A DNA stretch of 64,000 nucleotides from assembly GCA_947650365.1 (NCBI GenBank), contig CANTAL010000129.1:248001-312000 (forward strand), given 5' to 3'. The notes beneath the pieces were generated by a model, which did no database searches, was not told the DNA's origin, and saw only the letters and a program-made list of their open reading frames with translations. Position numbers and translations under genes: made by a program. Shown here piece by piece: positions 1 through 15,400 of the stretch (position 1 is its first letter; each line of letters opens with the position of its first letter). Source of the DNA: Chamaelirium japonicum (taxonomy: Eukaryota; Streptophyta; Magnoliopsida; Liliales; Melanthiaceae).

Positions 1-3000
1 AATGGATTAGAATAGATCGTACGAATGGATCATGCGAATGAATTAGAATGGATCGTACGAATGAATTAGAATGGATCGTACGAATGAATTAGAATGGATA
101 CATTCGAGTGAATGAATTAGAATGGATCATACGAATGAATTCGAATGGATCGTGCGAATGAATTAGAATGAATCGTACGAATGAATTAGAATGGATCGTA
201 CGAATGAATTGGAATGGATACATTTGTATGAATAAAATAGAATGCATTGTACGAATGAATTAGAATGGATATATTCTTGCGAATAAATTAGAATGGATCG
301 TATATTCGTGCAAATAAATTAGAATGGATCATACGAATGAATTAGAATGGATCGTGCGAATGAATTAGAATGAATCGTACGAATGCATTAGAATGGATCA
401 GACGAAAGAATTAGAATGAATCGTACGATCCATTCTAATTCATTTGTACGATCCATTCTAATCCATTCGCACGATCCATTCTAATTCATTCGTACGATCC
501 ATTCTAATTCATTCGTATGATCAATTCTAATTCATTCGTACAATCCATTCTAATTCAGTCGTATAAATGGATCATACGAATGAATTAGAATGGATCTTGC
601 GAATGAATTAAAATGGATCGTACAAATGAATTGGAATGGATCGTACGAATGAATTAGAATACATCATGTGAATGAATTAGAATGGATCGTACGTTTAAAT
701 TAGATTGGATTGTGCGAATGAATTAGAATGGATACATTCGTGCGAATGAATTAGAATAGATCGTATGAATGAATTAGAATGGATCGTACGAATGAATTAG
801 AATGGATACATTTGTACGAATGAATTATAATGGATCGTACGAATGAATTAGAATGGATCGTACGAATGAATTAGAATGGATAGTGCGAATGAATTAGAAT
901 GGATCGTACGAATGAATTAGAATGGATTGTAGGAATGAATTAGAATAGATCGTGCGAATGAATTAGAATGGATCGTACGAAAGAATTAGAATGGATCGTA
1001 CGAATGAATTAGAATGGATCATACGAATGAATTAGAATCGATCGTGCGAATAAATTAGAATGGATCGTAAGAATGAATTAGAATGGATACAATTGTGCGA
1101 TGAATAAGAATGGAGCGTACGAATGAATTAGAATGGAGTGTACGAATGAACTAGAATGGATACATTCGTGCGAATGAATTAGAATGGATCGTGCGAATGA
1201 ATTAGAATGGATCGTACGAACGAATTAGAATGGATCGTACGAACGAATTAGAATGGATCATATGAATAAAATAGAATGGATCGTATGAATAAATTACAAT
1301 GGATACATTCGTACGATCCATTCTAATTCATTCGTATGATCCATTCTTATTCATTTGTACGATCCATTCAAATTCATTCGCATGATCCATTCTAATTCAT
1401 TCGTACGATCCATTCTAATTCATTCTCATGAATGTAACCTTTCTAATTCATTTGTATGATCCATTCTAATTCATTCGTACGATCCATTCTAATCTATTCG
1501 TACGATCCATTCTAATCCATTCGTACGATCCATTCTAATTCATTCTCACAAATGTAACCTTTCTAATTCATTTGTACAATCCATTTTAATTCATTCATAC
1601 GATCCATTCTAATTTATTCGTACGATCCATTCTAATTCATTCGTACGATCCATTCTAATTCATCGCACGAATCTGTTCTAATTCATTCGCACGAATGAAT
1701 CAGAATGGATACATTCGTGCGAATGAATTAGAACGGATTCGTGCGATGAATTAGAATGGATTAGAATGGATACATTCGTGCGAATGAATTAGAATGGATC
1801 ATCCGAATAAATTAGAATGGATCGTATGAATGAATTAGAATGAATATATTTCAACGAATAAATTAGAATTGATCGTACAAATGAATTAGAATGGATACAT
1901 TTGTGCGAATTAATTAGAATAGATCATACGAATAAATTAGAATGGATCTTGCGAATGAATTAGAATGGATCGTACGAATAAATTAGAATGGATCCACCAA
2001 ATGAATTTAATGGATCATACAAATGAATTAGAAAGGTTACATTCGTGAGAATGAATTAGAATGGATCGTACGAATGAATTAGAATGGATCATGCGAATGA
2101 ATTTGAATGGATCGTACGAATGAATTAGAATGGATCGTACGATCCATTCTAATTCATTCTCACAAATGTATCCATTCTAATTCATTCGTATGATCCATTC
2201 TAATTCATTCGCACGATCCATTCTAATTCATTCGCACGAATATATCCATTCTAATTCATTCGTACGATCTATTCTAATTCATTTGTACGATCCATTCTAA
2301 TTTATTCGCACGATCCATTCTAATTCATTCGTACGATCCATTCTAATTCATTCGTATGATCCATTCTAACTCATTTGGTGGATCCATTCTAATTTATTCG
2401 TACGATCCATTCTAATTCATTCGCAAGATCCATTCTAATTTATTTGTATGATCTATTCCAATTAATTCGCACAAATGTATCCATTCTAATTCATTTGTAC
2501 GATCAATTCTAATTTATTCGTTCAAATATATTCATTCTAATTCATTCATACGATCCATTCTAATTCATTCGGATGATCCATTCTAATTCATTCGCACGAA
2601 TGTATCCATTCTAATCCATTCTAATTCATCGCATGAATCCGTTCTAATTCATTCGCACGAATGTATCCATTCTGATTCATTCGTGCGAATGAATTAGAAC
2701 AGATTCGTGCGATGAATTAGAATGGATCGTACGAATGAATTAGAATGGATCGTACGAATAAATTAGAATGGATCGTATGAATGAATTAAAATGGATTGTA
2801 CAAATGAATTAGAAAGGTTACAAATGAATTAAAATGGATTGTACAAATGAATTAAAATGGATTGCACGAATGTAACCATTCTAATTCATTCGTACGATTC
2901 ATTCTAATTCATTCGTATGAGCTATTCTAATTCATTCGTATGATCCATTCTAATTCATTCGTACGATCCATTGTAATTCATTCATACAATCCATTCAGAT

Positions 3001-6000
3001 TCATTCGCACAAATGTATCCATTCAAATTCATTTGTACGATCCTTTCTAATTAATTCGCACGATCCATTCTAATTCATTCTCACGAATGTAACCTTTCTA
3101 ATTCATTTGTATGATCCATTCTAATTCATTCGTACGATCCATTCTAATCCATTCGTACGATCCATTCTAATCCATTCGTACGATCCATTCTAATCCATTC
3201 GTACGATCCATTCTAATTCATTCTCACAAATGTAACCTTTCTAATTCATTTGTACGATCCATTCTAATTCATTCGTACGATCCATTCTAACCCATTCGTA
3301 TGATCCATTCTAATCCATTTGTACGATCCATTCTAATTCATTCGCACGAATGTAACCATTCTAATTCATTCGTACGATCCATTCTAATTCATTCCTACGA
3401 TCCATTCTAATTCATTCGCACGAATGTATCCATTCTAATTCATTTGCACGATCCATTCTAATTCATTTCTATAATCCATTCTAATTCATTCGTACGATCC
3501 ATTCTAATCCATTTGTACGATCCATTCTAATCTATTCGTACGATCCATTCTAATCCATTCGTACGATCCATTCTAATTTATTCTCACAAATGTAACCTTT
3601 CTAATTCATTTGTACGATCCATTCAAATTCATTCGTACGATCCATTTTAATCCATTCGTACGATCCATTCTAATTCATTCGTACGATCCATTCTAATTCA
3701 TTCATACAATCCATTCTAATTCATTCGCATAAATGTATCCATTCTAATTAATTCGTACGATCCATTCAAATTCATTCGTATGATCCATTCATATTCATTC
3801 GCACGATCCAATCTAATTGATTCGCACGATCCAGTCTAATTGATTCGCACGATCCAGTCTAATTGATTCGCACAATCCAGTCTTATTGATTCGCACGATC
3901 CAGTCTAATTGATTCGCACGATCCAGTCCATTCTAATTCATTCGTACGATCCATTCTAATTCATTAATATGATCCATTCTAATTCATTCGTACGATCCAT
4001 TCTAATTCATATGCACAAAGGTATCCATTCTAATTTATGTGCACGATCCATTTTAATTCATTCCTATGATCCATTCTAATTCATTCGTACGATCCATTCT
4101 AATTCATTCGCTTGAATGTATCCATTCTAATACATTCGTACGATCCATTCTAATTCATTCGTACGATCCATTCTTATTCATTCGTACGATCCATTCAAAT
4201 TCATTCGCATGATCCATTCTAATTCGTTCGTACGATCAATTCTAATTCATTCGTATGATCCATTCTAATTCATTCCTACGATCTATTCTAATTCATTCGT
4301 ATGATCCATTCTAATTCATTCCTACGATCAATTCTAATTCATTCGCTCGAATGTATCCATTCTAATTCATTCGTTCGATCCATTCTAATTCATTCGTCCG
4401 ATCCATTCTAATTCATTAGCTCGAGTGTATCCATTCTAATTCATTCGTACGATCCATTCTAATTCTTTCGTACGATCCGTTCTAATTCATTCCTATGATC
4501 CATTCTAGTTCATTCGCACGAATGTAACCATTCTAATTCATTCGTACGATCCATTCTAATTCATTCCTACGATCCATTCTAATTCATTCTCACGAATGTA
4601 TCCATTCTAATTTATTTGCACGATCCATTCTAATTCATTCCTGTGATCCATTCTAATTCATTCGTACGATCTATTCTAATTCATTCGCTCGAATGTATCC
4701 ATTCTAATTCATTCCTACGATCCATTCTAATTCATTCATACGATCCATTCTAATTCATTCTCACGAATGTAACCTTTCTAATTCATTTGTATGATCCATT
4801 CGTACGATCCATTCTAATTCATTCGTACGATCCATTCTAATTCATTCGCTCGAATGTATCTATTCTAATTCATTCGTACGATCCATTCTAATTCGTTCAT
4901 ACGATCCATTCTAATTCGTTCGTACGATCCATTCTAATTCATTCGTACGATCCATTCTAATTCATTCGCACGAATGTATCATACGAATGAATTAGAATGG
5001 ATCATGCGAATGAATTAAAATGGATCATACAAATGAATTAGAATGGATCGTGCGAATGAATTAGAATGGATCGTACGGACGAATTAGAATGGATCGTACG
5101 AACGAATTAGAATGGATCGTATGAATGAATTAGAATGGATACATTCGAGCGAATGAATTAGAATGGATCGTACGAATGAATTAGAATGGATCATAGGAAT
5201 GAATTAGAATGGATCGTGCAAATGAATTAGAATGGATACATTCGTGCGAATGAATTAGAATGGATCGTAGGAATGAATTAGAATGGATCGTAGGAATGAA
5301 TTAGAATGGATCGTACGAATTGATTAGAATGGATCGTACAAATGAATTAGAATGGATCGTACGAATGAATTAGAATGGATCGTACAAATGAATTAGAAAG
5401 GTTACATTTGTGAGAATGAATTAGAATGGATCGTACGAATGAATTAGAATGGATCGTACGAATGGATTAGAATGGATCGTACGAATGGATTAGAACGAAT
5501 TGTACGAATAAATTAGAATGGATCGTACGAATGGATTAGAATGGATCGTACGAATGAATTAGAATGGATCGTACGAATAAATTAGAATGGATACATTCGA
5601 GCGAATGAATTAGAATGGATTGTACGAATGAATTATAATGGATCATAGGAATGAATTAGAATGGATTGGGCAAATGAATTAGAATGGATACATTCGTGCG
5701 AATGAATTAGAATGGATCATGCAAATGAATTAGAATCGATACATTCGTGCGAATAAATTAGAATGGATCGTAGGAATGAATTAGAATGGATCGTATGAAT
5801 GAATTAGAATGGTTACATTCGTGCGTATGAATTAGAATGGATCGTACGAATGGATTAGAATAGATCGTACGAATGGATTAGAATGGATCGTACGAATGGA
5901 TTAGAATGGATCGTACAAATGAATTAGAAAGGTTACATTTGTGAGAATGAATTAGAATGGATCGTATGAATGAATTAGAATGGATCGTACGAATGGATTA

Positions 6001-6480
6001 GAATGGATCATACGAATGAATTAGAATGGATCGTACGAATGCATTAGAATAGATACATTCGTGCGAATGAATTAGAATGGATCATACGAATGAATTAGAA
6101 TGGATCGTGCGAATAAATTAGAATGGATCGTACGAATGAATTAGAATGGATCGTGCGAATGAATTAGAATGGATCGTACAAATGAATTAGAATGGATACA
6201 TTTGTGCGAATGAATTAGAATGGATCGTACGAATGAATTAGAATGGATCGTACGGATGAATTAGAATGGATCGTGCGAATGAATTAGAATGGATCGTACG
6301 AATAAATTAGAATGGATACATTTGTGCGAATGTGTTAGAATGGATCATACGAATGAATTAGAATAGATCGTACGAATGAATTAGAATGGATCATAAGAAT
6401 GAATTAGAATGGATCGTGTGAATGAATTAGAATGGATTGTACGAATTAATTAGAATGGATACATTCGAGCGAATGAATTA
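1..6480. repeat. Satellite segment with eight strand switches before the large duplicated unit
   Basis: Orientation blocks read by eye: plus 1-426, minus 427-564, plus 565-1311, minus 1312-1691, plus 1692-2137, minus 2138-2683, plus 2684-2867, minus 2868-4977, plus 4978-6480 and onward. The minus block 2868-4977 is the longest here and is rich in the 28-bp form, read as GAATGTATCC or GAATGTAACC. The plus stretch after 4978 is monotone. I see no gene or non-satellite sequence. Confidence 0.9.
3805..3930 (-). repeat. Local subarray of a private monomer variant
   Basis: About five consecutive 23-bp monomers share two linked changes, CCAGTCTAATTG in place of CCATTCTAATTC, and are followed by CGCACGAT. 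Neighbouring monomers on both sides have the ordinary form. Consecutive copies of a private variant indicate a very local, probably recent, expansion by slippage or unequal exchange. Confidence 0.85.
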
Positions 6481-9400
6481 GAATAGATCGTAGGAATGAA
6501 TTAGAATGGATCATACGAATGAATTAGAATGGATCGTGCAAATCAATTAGACTAGATTGTACGAATGAATTATAATGGATACATTCGTGCAAATGAATTA
6601 GAATTGATCGGACAAATGAATTAGAATGGATCGTACGATTCATTCTAATTCATTCGTACGATCCATTCTAATGCATTCGTACGATTCATTCTAATTCATT
6701 CGCACGATCCATTCTAATTAATTCGTACGATCCATTCTAATTTATTCGTATGATCCATTCTTATTTATTCGTACGATCCATTCTAATTCATTCGCACAAT
6801 CCATTCTAATTCATTCGTACGATCCATTCTAATTTATTCGTATGATCCATTCTAACTCATTCGGTGGATACATTCTAATTCATTCGTACGATCCATTCTA
6901 ATTCATTCGCACGATCCATTCTAATTTATTCATACGATCCGTTCTAATTCATTGGTACGATCTGTTCTAATTCATTCGCACGAATGTAACCATTCTAATT
7001 CATTCGTACGATTCATTCTAATTCATTCGTATAAGTTATTCTAATTCATTCGTACGATCCATTCTAATTCATTTGTACGATCCATTGTAATTCATTCATA
7101 CAATCCATTCAGATTCATTCGCATAAATGTATCCATTCAAATTCATTCGTACGATCCATTCTAATTAATTCGTATGATCCATTCTAATTCAGTCGTATGA
7201 ATGTATCCATTTTAATTCATTCGTACGATCCATTCTAATTCATTCGTACGATCTAATTCATTCGTACGATCCATTCTAATTCATTCGTACAATCGATTCT
7301 AATTCATTCGCACGATCCATTCTAATTCTTTCGTACGATCCATTCTAATTCATTCGTATGATCCATTCTAATTTATTCATTCAAATATATCCATTCTAAT
7401 TCATTCGTACGATCCATTCTAATTCATTCGCACGATCCATTCTAATACATTCGCACGAATGTATCCATTCTAATTCATTTGCACGATCCATTCTAATTCA
7501 TTCATACGATCCATTCTAATTTATTCGTACGATCCATTCTAATTCATTCGTACGATCCATTCTAATTCATTCATATGATCTATTCTAATTCATTCACACA
7601 ATCCATTCTAATTCATTCGCACGAATGTATCCATTCTAATTCATTCGTGCGATGAATAAGAATGGATCGTGCAAATGAATTAGAATGGATCATAGGAATG
7701 AATTAGAATGGATCGTGCAAATGAATTAGAATGGATACATTTGTGCGAATGAATTAGAATGGATCGTAGGAATGAATTAGAATGGATCATACGAATGAAT
7801 TAGAATGGTTACATTCTAATTCATTCGTACGCTCCATTCGTATTCATCGCACAAATGTATCCATTCTAATTCATTTGTACGATCCATTCTAATTCATTCG
7901 TACGATCCATTCTAATTCATTCATACGATCCATTCTAATTCATTTGTACAATCCATTCTAATTCATTCGCTCGAATGTATCCATTCTAATTCATTCGTAC
8001 GATCTATTCTAATTCGTTCATACGATCCTTTCTAATTCGTTCGCACGATCCATTCTAATTCATTCGTACGATCTATTCTAATTCATTCGCATGATCCATT
8101 CTAATTCATTCCTATGATCCATTCTAATTCATTTCCATGATCCATTCTTATTCATCGCACGAATGAATTAGAATGGATACATTCGTGCGAATGAATTAGA
8201 TTGGATTGTGTGAATGAATTAGAATAGATCATACGAATGAATTAGAATGGATCATACGAATGAATTAGAATGGATCGTACGAATGAATTAGAATGGATCG
8301 TACGAATGAATTAGAATGGATCGTGCAATTGAATTAGAATGGATCATAGGAATGAATTAGAAGGGATCATAGGAATGAATTAGAATGGATCATAGGAATG
8401 AATTAGAATGGATCGTACGAATGAATTAGAATGGATCGTACGAATGAATTAGAATGGATCGTATGAATGGATTAGAATGGATCGTACGAATGGATTAGAA
8501 CGCATTGTACGAATGAATTAGAATAGATACATTTGTTTGAATGAATTAGATTGAATCGTATGAAAGAATTTGAATGGATTGTATGAATGAATTAGAATGG
8601 ATCGTACGAATGAATTAGAATGGATCATGCGAATGAATTAGAATAGATCGTACGAATGAATTAGAATGGATCGTGCGAACGAATTAGAATGGATCGTATG
8701 AACGAATTAGAATGGATCGTATGAATGAATTAGAATTGATACATTCGAGCGAATGAATCAGAATGGATCGTACGAATAAATTAGAATGGATCATAGGAAT
8801 GAATTAGAATGGATGGTGCAAATGAATTAGAATGGATCATAGGAATGAATTAGAATGGATCGTGCAAATGAATTAGAATGGATCATAGGAATGAATTAGA
8901 ATGGATCATAGGAATGAATTAGAATGTATCCATTCTAATTCATTCGTACGATCCATTCTAATTCATTCGTACGATCCATTCTAATTCATTCATACGATCC
9001 ATTCTAATTCATTCGTACGATCTATTCTAATTCATTCACACAATCCATTCTAATTCATTCGCACGAGTGTATCCATTCTAATTCATTCGTGCGATGAATA
9101 AGAATGGATCGTGCAAATGAATTAGAATGGATCATAGAAATGAATTAGAATGGATCGTGCAAATGAATTAGAATGGATCTTCGGAATGAATTAGAATGGA
9201 TCGTACGAATGAATTAGAATGTTTACATTCTAATTCATTCGTACACTCCATTCTTATTCATCGTACAAATGTATCCATTCTAATTTATTTGTACGATCCA
9301 TTCTAATTCATTCGTACGATCTATTCTAATTCATTCCTATGATCCATTCTAATTCATTCATACGATCCTTTCTAATTCATTCGCTCGAATGTATCCATTC

Positions 9401-12400
9401 TAATTCATTCATACGATCCATTCTAATTCGTTCATACGATCCATTCTAATTCGTTCGCACGATCCATTCTAATTCATTCGTACGATCTATTCTAATTCAT
9501 TCACATGATCCATTCTAATTCATTCGTACGATCCATTCTAATTCATTCGTACAATCCATTCAAATTCATTCGTACGATGCAATCTAATTCATTCGCACAA
9601 ATGTATCTATGCTAATTCATTTGTACAATGCGTTCTAATCCATTCGTACGATCCATTCTAATCCATTCGTACGATTCATTCTAATTCATTCGCATGATCC
9701 ATTCTAATTCATTCGTACGATCCATTCTAATTCATTCGTACGATCCATTCTAATCCATTCGTATGATCAATTCTAATTCATTCGCACTATCCATTCTAAT
9801 TTATTCTCACGAATGTAACCTTTCTAATTCATTTGTATGATCCATTCTAATTCATTCGTACGATCCATTCTAATCCATTCGTACGATCCATTCTAATCCA
9901 TTCGTACGATCCATTCTAATTCATTCGTACGATCCATTCTAATCCAATCGTACGATCCATTCTAAAACATTCGTACGATCCATTCTAAATCATTCGCACG
10001 AATGTAACCATTCTAATTCATTCATTCGATCCATTCTAATTCATTCGCACAATCCATTCTAATTCATTCGTACGATCCATTCTAATCCATTCGTACGATC
10101 CATTCTAATTCATTCGTACGATCCATTGTAATTCATTCTCACAAATGTAACCTTTCTAATTCATTTGTACGATCCATTCTAATCCATTCGTACGATCCAT
10201 TCTAATCCATTCGTACGATCCCTTCTAATTCATTCGCACGAATGTAACCATTCTAATTCATTCGTACGATCCATTCTAATTCATTCCTATGATCCATTCT
10301 AATTCATTCGCACGAATGTATCCATTCTAATTCATTTGCACGATCCATTCTAATTCATTCCTATGATCCATTCTAATTCATTCGTACGATCCATTCTAAT
10401 TCATTCGCTCGAATGTATACATTCTAATTCATTCGTACGATCCATTCTAATTCGTTCATACGATCCATTCTAATTCGTTCGTACGATCCATTCTAATTCG
10501 TTCATACGATCCATTCTAATTCATTCGTACGATCCATTCTAATTCATTCGCACGATCCATTCTAATTCATTCGCACAAATGTATCCATTCTAATTCATTC
10601 GTACGATCCATTCTAATTCATTCGTACGATCCATTCTAATTCATTCGCACAAATGTAACCTTTCTAATTCATTTGTATGATCCATTCTAATTCATTCGTA
10701 CGATCCATTCTAATCCATTCGTACGATCCATTCTAATCCATTCGTACGATCCATTCTAATCCATTTGTACGATCCATTCTAATCCATTCGTACGATCCAT
10801 TTTAATTCATTCGCATGATCCATTCTAATTCATTTGCACGATCCATTCTAATTCATTCGTATGATCCATTCTATTTCATTCGTCTGATCCATTCTAATTC
10901 ATTCGTACGATCCATTCTAATTCATTCGGTGGATCCATTCGAATTCATTCGTACGATCCATTCTAATTCATTCCCACGATGTATTCTAATTTATTCGTAC
11001 GATCTATTCTAATTCATTCGTACGATCTATTCTAATTCATTCGCATGATCCATTCTAATTCATTCGTACGATCCATTCTTATTCATTCATACGATCCATT
11101 CTAATTCATTCGAACGATCCATTCTAATTCATTCACACAATCCATTCTAATTCATTTGTACGATCCATTCTAATTCATTTGTACGAATGAATTAGAATGG
11201 ATCGTACGAATGGATCGTACGAATGAATTAGAATGGATCGTACGAACGAATTAGAATGGATCGTATGAAAGAATTAGAATGGATCGTACGAATGAATTAG
11301 AATGGATACATTCGTGCGAATGAATTAGAATGGATCATACGAATGAATTAGACTGGATCGTATGAATAAATTAGAATGGATACATTCGTGCGAATGAATT
11401 AGAATGGATTGTGCGAATGAATTAGAACGGATTGTGCGAATGAACTAGAATGGATCGTGCGAATGAATTAGAATGGATCGTACGAATGAATTAGAATGGA
11501 TCATAGGAATGAATTAGAATGGATCATGCAATCGAATTAGAATGGATCGTACAAATGAATTAGAATGGATCGTACGATCCATTCTAATTCATTCTCACAA
11601 ATGTATCCATTCAAATTCATTCGTATGATCCATTCTAATTCATTCGCACGATCCATTCTAATTCATTCGCACGAATATATCCATTCTAATTCATTCGTAA
11701 GATCCATTCTAATTCATTCGTACGATCCATTCTAATTCGTTCGTACGATCCATTCTAATTCATTCGCACGATCCATTCTATTTCATTTGTATGATCCATT
11801 TTAATTCATTCGCATGATCCATTCTAATTCATTCGTACAATGCGTTCAAATTCATTCGCTCGAATGTATCCATTCTAATTCATTCGCTCGAATGTATCCA
11901 TTCTAATTCATTCGCACGAATGAATTAGAATGGATCGGACGAATGAATTAGAATGGATTGTACGATTCATTCTAATTCATTCGTACGATCCATTCTAGTG
12001 CATTCGTACGATTCATTCTAATTCATTCGCATGATCCATTCTAATTCATTCGTACGATCCATTCTTATTCATTCATACGATCCATTCAAATTCATTCGCA
12101 CAATCCATTCTAATTCATTCGTACGATCCATTCTAATTCATTTGTATGATCCATTCTAACTCATTTTAGAATGGATCGTACGAACGAATTAGAATGGATC
12201 GTATGAACGAATTAGAATGGATCGTACGAATGAATTAGAATGGATACATTCGAGCGAATGAATTAGAATGGATCGTATGAATGAAATAGAATGGATCGTA
12301 CGAATGGATTAGAATGGATCGTACGAATGAATTAGAATGGATCGAACGAATGAATTAGAATAGATACATTCGAGCGAATGAATTAGAATAGATCGTAGGA

Positions 12401-15400
12401 ATGAATTAGAATGGATCGTGCGAATGAATTATAAAGGATCGTACGAATGAATTAGAATGGATATATTCGTGCGAATGAATTCGAATGGATCGTACGAATG
12501 GATTAGAATGGATCGTACGAATGGATTAGAATGGATCGTACGAATGAATTCGAATGGATCATACAAATGAATTAGAAAGGTTACATTCGTGAGAATGAAT
12601 TAGAATTGATCGTACGAATGAATTAGAATGGATCATGCGAATGAATTTGAACGGATCGTACGAATGAATTAGAATGGATCGAACGAATGAATTAGAATGG
12701 ATACATTCGAGCGAATGAATTAGAATAGATCGTAGGAATGAATTAGAATGGATCATACGAATGAATTAGAATGGATCGTGCGAATGAATTAGAATGGATT
12801 GTACGAATGAATTAGAATGGATACATTCGTGCGGATGAATTAGAATGGATCGTACGAATGAATTAGAATGCATCGTGCGAATGAAATAGAATTGATCGTA
12901 GGAATGAATTAGAATGGATCATACGAATGAATTAGAATAGATCGTACGAACGAATTAGAATGGATCGTACGAACGAATTAGAATGGATCATACGAATGAA
13001 TTAGAATGGATCGTACGAATGAATTAGAATGGATACATTCGTGCGAATGAATTAGAATGTATCGTACGAATGAATTAGACTGGATCGTACGAATAAATTA
13101 GAATGGATACATTCATACGAATGAATTAGAATGGATCGTACGAATGGATTAGAATGGATCGTACGAATGGATTAGAATGGATCGTACGAATGGATTAGAA
13201 TGGATCGTACGAATGAATTAGAATGGATCATACAAATGAATTAGAAAGGTTACATTCATGAGAATGAATTAGAATAGATCGTACGAATAAATTAGAATGG
13301 ATCATGCGAATGAATTTGAATGGATTGTAGGAATGAATTAGAATGGATCGAACGAATGAATTAAATGGATACATTCATGCAAATGAAATAGAATGGATCG
13401 TACGAATTAATTAGAATGGATCATATGAATGAATTAGAATGGATCGTCCGAATGGATTTCAATGGATCATACGAATGGATTAGAACGCATTGTACGAATG
13501 AATTAGAATAGATACATTTGTACGAATGAATTAGAATGGATCGTACGAATGGATTAGAATGGATCATGCAAATGAATTAGATTAGATACATTCGTGCGAA
13601 TGAATTAGAATGGATCGTAGAAATGAATTAGAATGGATCGTACGAATGAATAAGAATGGATCATGCAAATGAATTTGAATGGATCGTACGAATGAATTAG
13701 AATGGATCGTGCGAATGAATTAGAATGGATACATTCGTGCGAATGAATTAGAATGGATCGTACAAATGAATTAGAATGGATCGTACGAATGAATTAGAAT
13801 GGATCGTACGAATGAATTAGAATGGTTACATTCGTGCAAATGAATTAGAATGGATCGTGCGAATGGATTAGAATGGATCGTACGAATGGATTAGAATGGA
13901 TCGTATGAATGAATTAGAACGGATCATACAAATGAATTAGAATGGTTATATTTGTGAGAATGAATTAGAATAGATCGTACGAATGAATTGGAATGGATCG
14001 TACGAATGAATTAGAATGGATCGTACAAATGAATTAGAAAGGTTACATTTGTGGGAATGAATTAGAATAGATCGTACGAATGAATTAGAATGGATCGTAC
14101 GAATGGATTAGAATGGATCATACGAATGAATAAGAATAGATCGTACGAATGCATTAGAATGGATACATTCGTGCGAATGAAATAGAATTGATCGTACGAA
14201 TGAATTAGAATGGATCGTGCAAATGAATTAGAATGGATCGTACGAATGAATTAGAATGGATCGTGCGAATGAATTAGAATGGATCATACGAATGAATTAG
14301 AATGGATACATTTGTGCGAATGAATTAGAATGGATCGTACGAATGAATTAGAATTGATCGTATGAATGAATTAGAATGGATCGTACAAATTAATTAGAAT
14401 GGATACATTTGTGCGACGAATAAGAATGGAGCGTACGAATGAATTAGAATGGAGCGTACCAATGAACTAGAATGGATACATTCGTGCGAATGAATTAGAA
14501 TGGATCATATGAAAGAATTAGAATGGATCGTGCGTATGAATTAGAAAGGATCGTACGAATGAATTAGAATGGATATATTCGTGCGAATGAATTAGAATGG
14601 ATCGTACGAATGAATTAGATTGGATCGTACGAATAAATTAGAATGGATACATTCATGCAAATGAAATAGAATGGATCGTACGAATGAATTAGAATGGATC
14701 ATACGAATGAATTAGAATGGATCGTACGAATGAATTAGAATAGATCATATGAATGAATTAGAATGGTTACATTCGTTCGAATGAATTAGAATGGATCATA
14801 CGAATGGATCGTACGAATGGATTAGAATGGATCGTATGAATGAATTAGAATGGATACATTCGTGCGAATGAATTAGAATGGATCGTACGAATGAATTAGA
14901 ATGGATCATGCGAATGAATTAGAATTGATCATACGAATGAATTAGAATGGATCGTACGAATGAATTAGAATGGATACATTCGTGCGAATGAATTAGAATG
15001 GATCATACGAATGAATTAGAGTTGATCGTGCGAATGAATTAGAATAGATTGTACGATGTAATCTAATTCATTTTAATTCATTCGTACATTCGTACGATCC
15101 ATTCTAATTCATTCGCACTAATGTATCCATTCTAATTCATTTGTACGATCCATTCTAATTCATTCTCATGATCCATTCTAATTCATTCGTATGATCCATT
15201 CTATTTCATTCACACGATCCATTCTAATTCATTCGCACGATCCATTCTAATCCATTCGTACGAATGTAACCATTCTAATTCATTCGTACGATCCATTCTA
15301 ATTCATTCCTACGATCCATTCTAATTCATTCGCACGAATGTAACCATTCTAATTCATTCGTACGATCCATTCTAATTCATTCCTACGATCCATTCTAATT

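Noticed and set aside
7648-8157. Apparent terminal inverted repeats of a small DNA transposon
   Set aside because: The inverted similarity is only satellite in opposite orientation; there is no unique interior and no target duplication.
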